From positions 1-8,763 of the forward strand of contig QNAF01000104.1 in assembly GCA_003641405.1 (NCBI GenBank): DNA of 8,763 bases. Reading direction: 5' to 3'. The stretch is from Candidatus Zixiibacteriota bacterium (lineage in GTDB: Bacteria > Zixibacteria > MSB-5A5 > GN15 > FEB-12). This document shows, one piece after another, positions 1-5,911 of this stretch (positions within the stretch are counted from its first letter, which is position 1; the number at the start of each line of letters is the position of its first letter). The notes under the pieces were generated by a model. That model was not told the origin of the DNA. It worked only from the letters and a program-made list of their open reading frames with translations, and searched no databases. Both the position numbers and the translations under genes were made by a program.

Positions 1-309
1 GCCTATAGTATGCTCATTGTAGTAATAGTGGCTGTGACGATGGGGGAGATGTTCATGTCACCACCATCGCTTACGCTGACATCACAGCTTGCTCCCGAAG
101 GCCGGATGGGGCGTTACATGGGAGTGTACGGATTTTTTGTAACCCTGGGGTGGTCATTCGGGCCACTCTACGGTGGCTTGCTTCTGGATGCCTATGGCGA
201 ATCACCGGAGTTGGCATGGCTACTCATCGCCTCGTTGGCGTTGTTATCAGCAGGGGGTTACTGGTTATTCGGTAAGGTGCTACCAGATTCCGTCAACAGG
301 AAAAGTTGA
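1..309 (+). CDS. MFS transporter, C-terminal part (5' end outside window)
   Basis: This is the last 102 codons of a gene that begins before the window; the frame is open from base 1 (A-Y-S-M-L...) and ends at TGA 307-309. Three hydrophobic stretches fit the last three of the usual twelve MFS helices: one starting at MLIVVIVAVTMG, one at YMGVYGFFVTLGWSFGPLYG and one at LAWLLIASLALLSAGGYWLFG. The segment between the first two, with APEGRMGRYMGVYG, matches the A-P-x-x-x-x-G-R-Y-M-G-x-Y pattern common in drug/H+ antiporter-like MFS proteins, which move small molecules across the inner membrane. The substrate cannot be inferred. The gene converges on the minus-strand gene that ends at 310, with no base between the stop codons and no visible intrinsic terminator. 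ATG at 10 is internal, not the true start. Membership of MFS is fairly secure; the subfamily is a guess. Confidence 0.8.
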   Translation, partial: AYSMLIVVIVAVTMGEMFMSPPSLTLTSQLAPEGRMGRYMGVYGFFVTLGWSFGPLYGGLLLDAYGESPELAWLLIASLALLSAGGYWLFGKVLPDSVNRKS

Positions 310-2916
310 CTACTTGATTATCACCAGCTTGCCGATCTGAGTGCGACTGTCTGATTCCACAACCCAATAGTACAGTCCGGAGACAGCCGCCTGAGCGTTA
401 CGAGTAATGAGATCCCAGGTAGCATGCATGGAGCCGGGGTCAGTGTTGACGTGGTGATGTTCCAGTTCCCGGATGAGATCGCCATCGAGCGAGTAAATGG
501 ATATCCTGCAGTTGCGCGGCAGGTTGGAGAAGTGAATCAACCGCGCTCTCTCTGGCGCCATGGACTGATCGCGGTTCTCGAAACCCCGCTCGGCATAGTT
601 GGCGTCAAGGCGGTATGGGTTGGGGTAGACATAGACGTCCAGCCCTTTCTTTTCTACCACATCAGTGGGTGTTTGCGGATACTCCAGCACGTTGCTGTTC
701 AGGGGATTTGTCTCTAATGATGACAGCCCGGAGTTCGGCGAGCCAAAATCGAAGACTGTAACCGCTACGTAATACGGTATGGCCGGCAGGAGGTTATCGA
801 AAACGTACTCATACTCGTAGTACTTCGGTAACCGTCGCCCGTGTTCATAATAAACATCGTCTTCAGTCCACAGGGTACTGTCGGTGCCGGGATTGGGGAC
901 GTCGAAAACTTTATGGATGAGAACCGGGTTCTCTAAGTCGGATTGGTTGAAGTCCTGCTTTTCAAAGTAATGGAGTTCAGTTCCTGATTCGGATTCGTAC
1001 CGGTAGGGGCTGATTCGAGTATATTGGAGTGGTCTGAACTCGGGATCATCGTAGAGTTCTCTCAATTTTTCCAGAGAGTAGGGAACTTCGTCACGCTTCC
1101 ACTTGCCGCCACTACCTCCCTCAGCAGTCTGCCATGCCAGGCGGCTATAGTTCGGCAGATCATACGAAGTCAATAGCATAAAACTGGAAGGCCGGTCATC
1201 GAGTGCCGCGTAGACGCGGTATCCTTCGAAATCGACAATCTGGGTGAAGATATCAGGAGTGGTCTCTGAGAAGAATCCATTGAACCTGACGGTAAGTTTA
1301 CCGATTGATGGAATCACGCGTATGAATGGAGCCGGGGGAGGTCCTGCTCCCCGAAAATCAGGAACACCGTCACCCTTATACCAGGTGGAGTCATCTTCAG
1401 CAGAACTACCCTTCGTCGCCTGCGAGGCGGGTCCACAATATCTCTTCTCACCACGGTAGCCGTCGCCATCGGTGTCAACGCCAGGGTTGTCGTAGATCCA
1501 GGATGCCCAGCGGGCGTTGAGGGCAAAATTGGAGAAATCAAGACTCTGGTAGTAATACTCTGGGTGGTAAGGGTTGAAGAGGTCTGCGAAATCAGTGGGG
1601 TTCTGGTGGAAATTTTCACCACCGAGCCACGCAAGCGTGATTGGCAGTGATTGGCCGGGGTCAATATCGAACGGACCACATGACAGCAGGTATCGGCAGT
1701 CCCAGCCACTGGCGTATTCTGCGGCGTTGACAGGCGGGGGCATCCAACCGTCAGCCGTCTGATCGACTGCGGTCCACATCAGGTTGTAATCGAATTCTCT
1801 GTGACTCATGACATAGTACTTGTTAGCGTCGCCCTCAGGGGTGCCCATTCTCGATCCAAAATACCTGTACGGATCCTCAGGGGTAGATTGGCGTCGAGGG
1901 CCGAAGTCTCTCGATGGGTAATTGTAATCCGTTATCCACCAGTTGTATGAATAAGCAAGCGAATCAGCAGGTGTGCGGACAACTCGCGCTCCCAAGACAC
2001 TAGGTGTTGACATGAAGTCCCATTTGGTGGCATCATCCTCGGAAGGGTCGCCGTCATTGTCGCCATGGTAGGCAATCATCACGGTATCGACGCAGTCATA
2101 ACCTTCCGGCGCCGGGTGTGTCCATAGGAAACCTGACATATCATCCGTCCACCACTGCGGGTCTTTGCGTGTCATGTGAAAGGCATCACCATCCACCCAG
2201 ATACCGATGTAGACCTTGCGGAGACGCTCTTGACCAATGTTCTGTATGGCGTAGTCAAACATGATGAAATCATCTGCGTAATCATAGCTCCAGGCCATTG
2301 AACGCTGATTGATCTTTAGCCCGAGAGGCCTGTGGCCGCGGTTGTCGGTTGCATCGCGTCCCACCAGACCGGGGTCTGTTAGGGTATCGTAGTATTCACA
2401 GATGATATCTTCTTCGGAGTTTGCTTTGATGTTCGGATTGTAGAACAAGCTGGAATAGTCTATGGAACCATACTTGAAACCACCTCCCAGTTCCGGTACT
2501 TCGGGCCAGAACTCCTGGGTTTCATACATGTCCTCAGCACCGCAGGACACGAGAGTGTCACGATTAACAATCGCTCCAATCCAGAAGGCACCCACCCACA
2601 GGTAGGTGATATCGCTGTTACGTGGATATTCACAGGACGGGATCTCTTCCCCTGTGAATGGATCTACAAAAGTTTCCCCGTGGGTACCGAACGTGCCGTT
2701 ATTGGCGATTGCGAGTTGAATGTTTCCGCGACCATGAGCGGTATTCATCACTACCGGATCAGCAGCAGCCTGAATACTGCGAAGACGCTCTGATGCCTGC
2801 AGCTTATAGAGCAAGTTGTATTCTCGACCCTGCACTGTACTGCACGTGGCAAATACAGCCAGAACCGACAGGGCAAGGACGCCGGTAAAGTCCTTGAGGA
2901 CTCGGGACGGTATCAT
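310..2916 (-). CDS. Secreted paralog 3 of 3, T9SS-like sorting domain protein, function unknown
   Basis: An 868-residue protein, third in transcription order. Residues 1-30 form a signal peptide (R5, K8, then a hydrophobic core at 11-24; C25 has no good lipobox). Landmarks: ANNGTFG at 71-77, PSCEYP 93-98, FWIGAIVNRDTLVS 111-124, RGHRP 193-197, AWSYDYADDF 208-217, VDGD 241-244, acidic DTDGDGY 481-487, KGDGVPD 514-520, proline linker GAGPPPAP 523-530, DFEGYRVY 562-569 opening a fibronectin-III-like region that ends near VFDFGSPNSG 721-730. The C-terminal domain runs from VYVYPNPYRL 761-770 to IGKLVIIK 861-868. DTDGDG resembles Ca2+-binding loops of dockerin or thrombospondin type 3 repeats. The start is the first ATG after an in-frame TAG and has no strong SD; the upstream gene stops 22 bases earlier, so coupling is likely. 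This is the most diverged of the three. No enzyme motif was recognised. Being an exported cell-surface protein is inference. Confidence 0.85.
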   Translation of the reverse strand: MIPSRVLKDFTGVLALSVLAVFATCSTVQGREYNLLYKLQASERLRSIQAAADPVVMNTAHGRGNIQLAIANNGTFGTHGETFVDPFTGEEIPSCEYPRNSDITYLWVGAFWIGAIVNRDTLVSCGAEDMYETQEFWPEVPELGGGFKYGSIDYSSLFYNPNIKANSEEDIICEYYDTLTDPGLVGRDATDNRGHRPLGLKINQRSMAWSYDYADDFIMFDYAIQNIGQERLRKVYIGIWVDGDAFHMTRKDPQWWTDDMSGFLWTHPAPEGYDCVDTVMIAYHGDNDGDPSEDDATKWDFMSTPSVLGARVVRTPADSLAYSYNWWITDYNYPSRDFGPRRQSTPEDPYRYFGSRMGTPEGDANKYYVMSHREFDYNLMWTAVDQTADGWMPPPVNAAEYASGWDCRYLLSCGPFDIDPGQSLPITLAWLGGENFHQNPTDFADLFNPYHPEYYYQSLDFSNFALNARWASWIYDNPGVDTDGDGYRGEKRYCGPASQATKGSSAEDDSTWYKGDGVPDFRGAGPPPAPFIRVIPSIGKLTVRFNGFFSETTPDIFTQIVDFEGYRVYAALDDRPSSFMLLTSYDLPNYSRLAWQTAEGGSGGKWKRDEVPYSLEKLRELYDDPEFRPLQYTRISPYRYESESGTELHYFEKQDFNQSDLENPVLIHKVFDVPNPGTDSTLWTEDDVYYEHGRRLPKYYEYEYVFDNLLPAIPYYVAVTVFDFGSPNSGLSSLETNPLNSNVLEYPQTPTDVVEKKGLDVYVYPNPYRLDANYAERGFENRDQSMAPERARLIHFSNLPRNCRISIYSLDGDLIRELEHHHVNTDPGSMHATWDLITRNAQAAVSGLYYWVVESDSRTQIGKLVIIK

Positions 2917-2933
2917 GTTCTATTCGGGACCAT
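2913..2933 (-). other. Possible coupling mini-ORF before the third paralog
   Basis: In the 22-base gap a six-codon frame (M-V-P-N-R-T) starts at ATG 2933-2931 and ends with a TGA that overlaps the real ATG in an ATGA arrangement. An AGGA at 2940-2937, overlapping the previous stop codon, lies three bases before the mini-ORF start and about 20 bases from the real start. This fits translational reinitiation, or a displaced ancestral start. It could be chance. Confidence 0.25.
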
Positions 2934-2938
2934 CGTTC

Positions 2939-5593
2939 CTACATGATTATCGCCATCTTGCCGATCTGGACATTTCCCTCCAGATCTTCGACCGTCCAGT
3001 AGTACAATCCAGAGGCCACGAGTTGTGCGTTCCTGGTGATCAGATTCCAACACTCATGACTGGTTGTCACTGCGCATGCAGACGTGCTCGCAGTAGAAGG
3101 ATGGTTGATTTCTTGAATCATATCGCCATCGAGCGAGTATATGGTGATCGTGCAGCGCTCGGGAAGATTTGCGAAATGTATTAAACGAGCGCGATCCGCA
3201 GCCCGGTCGCGGAGACGGTTCTCATATCCGCCATCAGCGTAGTCACCATCAAGACGGTAAGGGTTCGGGTATACGAAAACTTCCAAGCCTTTAGCCGCCA
3301 CGTCATCAGCCAATTCCAGAGGGTAAGAGATCTTTGGCTGGATCGTCGGGTTCGATTCAAGTGGTGGAAGTCCGGTTGTTGGCGAACCGAAGTCGAACGC
3401 CGTTACGTTCACCCAGTATGGGACCGTAGGCAGCAGGTCTTCAATAGTATACTCGTAGTCATAGTATTTCCAGTAGCCGTCTTCGTCCAGGTAAGCTGTA
3501 TCAAGCCCCTGTTGCCATATCGAATCCGGTAGAGTAAGTGTGTCGATGAGCCAGTCATCGGGTGGTTTGGGGGCATCAGGCCAGACCTTCATGATCGGTG
3601 AGTTCCAGGAAATCGTGTCATTAAGCTTGCTTCGAAGCACAGAGCGGTTGAAGTCCTGGGGCTCAAAATAGAAAATGGAGTCAGGGTACTCACCCCAAAT
3701 AAACGGACTGTTTATTGATGAGTATGATTCCGGGTTCCAATCGGGATTACCTCCGGAATATAGTTCCTTAAGTCTCTCCAGCGTGAAGGGGAAGTCAAGC
3801 AGTAGGAAGTCACTGGTTTCGAGAGCTTCATCGTACGTAAATGTGTACTTATTGTAGTTTTCAACGTCATAGGACGCAAAGATCGAATAACTGGAGCGGC
3901 GCTCGTCACGACCACAGTAAATTCTGTAACCTTCAAAGTCTATCGTGTCACTGAAGTTATCCGGTGTATTTTCGGATCGTGAACCGTTGAAGAGCACCCC
4001 GATTGAGCCAACAGTCGGTACAATCCGCACAAAAGGTGCAGGTGGCGGGCCGGCTCCTTTCCAGTCAGGAACACCGTCGCCCTTGTATGCCTTTCGTTTC
4101 AGAGTATCTCCATTTGAATCGATAGCAAAGTGATATTCACCATAGTACCCGTCGCCGTCGGTGTCTACACCGGGGTTGTCATAGAGCCAGTCGGCCCAAG
4201 TGGCGTTTGCAGCCAGATCACTAAAATCCACACCTTCGTAATAGGCTCGCCAATCGTTAGCAAGGTTGTCGGCGTTGCTTGGGTCGGTATGGAAATCTTC
4301 GCCAGCAACGTAGGCCAGGGAGATGGGCAGGGTCTGTCCTTCCTCGATAGAGAATGGACCGAAGGATAGCAGATATCGCGTATCCAGGCCATTTGACCAG
4401 TCATCGACGAAATCCTGTGGAGGTGTTTCCCACATCGGATCGTTGAATTGGATATCGTAGGTCATAACTTGGTCAAAATCAAATTCACCGTTTCTTAGGA
4501 AATGGTACTTGTTTCGATCACCCTCCGGTGTTCCCTTCCCCCCGGTCTCAAGTTCGCGGGCCGACTCGTGAGCTTGCGGACCATAGTCCAGCGCGGAAGC
4601 CACATTGCTAATCCACCAGTTGAATGAGACATCAAGTTCTTCGTTAGGTGTTCGGACGATTCTCGTGGCAGTAATGTGGTTGACAGAGATATTCCCGTCG
4701 TCATTATTAGGAAGGGGATCTCCGCCAGGACCTAGACCAGATCTGCCGTCATCTGCCGTCCAGGCGATGTTGACAGTATCATACACCACGCCATAGATCG
4801 GCTCCAGGTACTGCGCCACGAAGGTTTCTCGGAAACCACAGATGTCATCCTGAGCACCGTCCCCTTCGATACCGGCCTGGTGGATGTCGGCATCAACATA
4901 GATGCCCATGTATACTTCCTTGAGTCTCTCGTGTCCCATGTTTCTTATGCCGAAGTCAAAGAGGACGAAGTCTTCGGCGTATTCATACGACCACGCAAAG
5001 GAGCGTTGCGTAACCTCAATGTTCAGTGGACGGTGTCCACGGCCATCCAGGTAGTCGATTTCCCAGGGGCAACTATTTTCACGACATGTGTCGTAGTAGA
5101 CTGCGGTATAGTCTTGTTCAGAGATGGCCCCAGCGAATTCAGGCTTGGCCGGGTCAATTGTCGATCGAAATATCATATTGCCGAGCGGAGGATGGTCTGG
5201 ATTGAACTCTCCGGCGCTGGACCAACCATCAGCCCCAACCGACACCAGGGTGTCCCGGTTAACAATAGCGCCAATCCAGAAGGCACCGGCGAACAAATAC
5301 TTGCTGCCGGATCCCTTGGGGTACTCACAGCAGGGTATTGCCTCATACGTGAAGTAATCGATGCAGTCATCCTGATTGCATGTGGGAGAGAATCCATCGC
5401 CGAAAGTCCCGTTGTTGCATACAGACAAGGCCAGCTTGCCAATGGTGTGGGCAGCTATAGCATAGGATGGTGACGCTGCTTCACCTGATACTGGTTTTGG
5501 TGTGTCGTACAGGCTGGTCCTGGAGAATGATGATGTTGGCAGTAGCATACTTGCCAAAAGGAACAGGATGCCGACGGTTCTGAGTACTGTCAC
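2939..5593 (-). CDS. Secreted paralog 2 of 3, T9SS-like sorting domain protein, function unknown
   Basis: An 884-residue protein when read from GTG 5593-5591, which I prefer to ATG 5617-5615 (892 residues). GAGGA lies seven bases before the GTG, whereas the ATG has no SD. From the GTG the N-terminus is M-T-V-L-R-T-V-G-I-L, matching M-Y-I-L-R-T-I-I-I-S of the neighbouring paralog, and forms a normal signal peptide. Landmarks, GTG numbering: CNNGTFGDG 59-67, IPCCEYPKG 86-94, FWIGAIVNRDTLVS 105-118, RGHRPL 185-190, AWSYEYAEDF 200-209, VDADIHQ 233-239, SFNWWISN 323-330, acidic DTDGDGYYGE 477-486, KGDGVPDWKGAGPPPAP 504-520, DFEGYRIYCGRDER 552-565, FDFGSP 733-738, FVYPNPYRLD 773-782 and final GKMAIIM. 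Several cysteines (59, 72, 77, 88, 89, 170, 175, 252) suggest disulfides in an exported protein. The sorting-like domain has two further cysteines (840, 848) missing from its paralogs. No catalytic signature was seen. Confidence 0.85.
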   Translation of the reverse strand: MTVLRTVGILFLLASMLLPTSSFSRTSLYDTPKPVSGEAASPSYAIAAHTIGKLALSVCNNGTFGDGFSPTCNQDDCIDYFTYEAIPCCEYPKGSGSKYLFAGAFWIGAIVNRDTLVSVGADGWSSAGEFNPDHPPLGNMIFRSTIDPAKPEFAGAISEQDYTAVYYDTCRENSCPWEIDYLDGRGHRPLNIEVTQRSFAWSYEYAEDFVLFDFGIRNMGHERLKEVYMGIYVDADIHQAGIEGDGAQDDICGFRETFVAQYLEPIYGVVYDTVNIAWTADDGRSGLGPGGDPLPNNDDGNISVNHITATRIVRTPNEELDVSFNWWISNVASALDYGPQAHESARELETGGKGTPEGDRNKYHFLRNGEFDFDQVMTYDIQFNDPMWETPPQDFVDDWSNGLDTRYLLSFGPFSIEEGQTLPISLAYVAGEDFHTDPSNADNLANDWRAYYEGVDFSDLAANATWADWLYDNPGVDTDGDGYYGEYHFAIDSNGDTLKRKAYKGDGVPDWKGAGPPPAPFVRIVPTVGSIGVLFNGSRSENTPDNFSDTIDFEGYRIYCGRDERRSSYSIFASYDVENYNKYTFTYDEALETSDFLLLDFPFTLERLKELYSGGNPDWNPESYSSINSPFIWGEYPDSIFYFEPQDFNRSVLRSKLNDTISWNSPIMKVWPDAPKPPDDWLIDTLTLPDSIWQQGLDTAYLDEDGYWKYYDYEYTIEDLLPTVPYWVNVTAFDFGSPTTGLPPLESNPTIQPKISYPLELADDVAAKGLEVFVYPNPYRLDGDYADGGYENRLRDRAADRARLIHFANLPERCTITIYSLDGDMIQEINHPSTASTSACAVTTSHECWNLITRNAQLVASGLYYWTVEDLEGNVQIGKMAIIM

Positions 5594-5600
5594 TGTATCG

Positions 5601-5605
5601 TCCTC
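5601..5605 (-). promoter_or_regulatory. Shine-Dalgarno site deciding a GTG start
   Basis: On the minus strand GAGGA is followed by seven bases (CGATACA) and GTG at 5593. The paralog upstream has AGGA at 8531-8528, six bases before its ATG, and the two sites share AGGAC(G/C)A. The ATG at 5617 lies upstream of this SD, in leader sequence. Confidence 0.65.
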
Positions 5606-5663
5606 ACATTTGTGCATGTTTTTCTATTCACACTGTCAATTTCTTGACGATTCTCGAACCCTA

Positions 5664-5692
5664 TTTGTACGAAATTATTTTCAAAAACGCAA
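5664..5692 (-). promoter_or_regulatory. Candidate sigma-70-type promoter for the second paralog
   Basis: In an AT-rich stretch the minus strand carries TTGCGT (5692-5687), a 17-base spacer and TACAAA (5669-5664). These match three and four of six consensus positions. Transcription from here would give an untranslated leader of roughly 60 bases before GTG 5593. A stronger -35-like TTGACA at 5639-5634 has no good -10 at the right distance. The promoter consensus of this organism is unknown. Confidence 0.3.
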
Positions 5693-5730
5693 ATGCGAGT
5701 TTTTTAGAATGTCACGTTTTTTATAGTTGT

Positions 5731-5831
5731 ATGGCTGGCTCAGATCTCGCGGCACATAATCAGTGACACATAAGTCGCGCTGTGAAGGTAATGGAGTGTC
5801 ACGTAACAACTTACATGCCACCGCCAGCCAT
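5731..5831. repeat. Nested inverted repeats in the 294-base gap
   Basis: The gap 5618-5911 holds no convincing gene. Its main structure is a perfect 9-base inverted repeat, ATGGCTGGC (plus, 5731-5739) against GCCAGCCAT (5823-5831). Nested inside is a 7-base inverted repeat, GTGACAC (5763-5769) against GTGTCAC (5796-5802). On the minus strand a compact 7-pair hairpin with one G-U pair and a GTTG loop forms at about 5800-5817 and competes with the inner repeat. No run of T follows the outer stem on either strand, so it is not a plain intrinsic terminator. It may be a structured RNA or leader, a degenerate mobile repeat, or chance. Confidence 0.35.
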
Positions 5832-5911
5832 TGTCGCTCTATACGGTTATGCTATGCGATCCGATGAGGGCACTTGGACAAGATGATGCAAAACCGGCCA
5901 ATTATTCCGAA

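Noticed and set aside
2842..2844. Lipoprotein cysteine in the left paralog's signal peptide
   Set aside because: C25 is preceded by F-A-T, which does not fit the lipobox at the -1 position, so a normal signal peptide is more likely.
4880..5473. Plus-strand ORF of 197 codons antisense to the middle paralog
   Set aside because: The minus-strand frame there is strongly conserved among three paralogs; the antisense frame has no recognisable domain or SD and is a shadow.
5634..5639. Perfect TTGACA as the main promoter -35 of the middle gene
   Set aside because: The hexamer 17 bases downstream is TGCACA, a poor -10, and nearby spacings are no better, so it was not called as a promoter on its own.
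5885..5911. Terminator after the right-hand paralog
   Set aside because: The GGCCGG-containing segment after the stop has no adequate stem and only a short T run; no intrinsic terminator could be supported.
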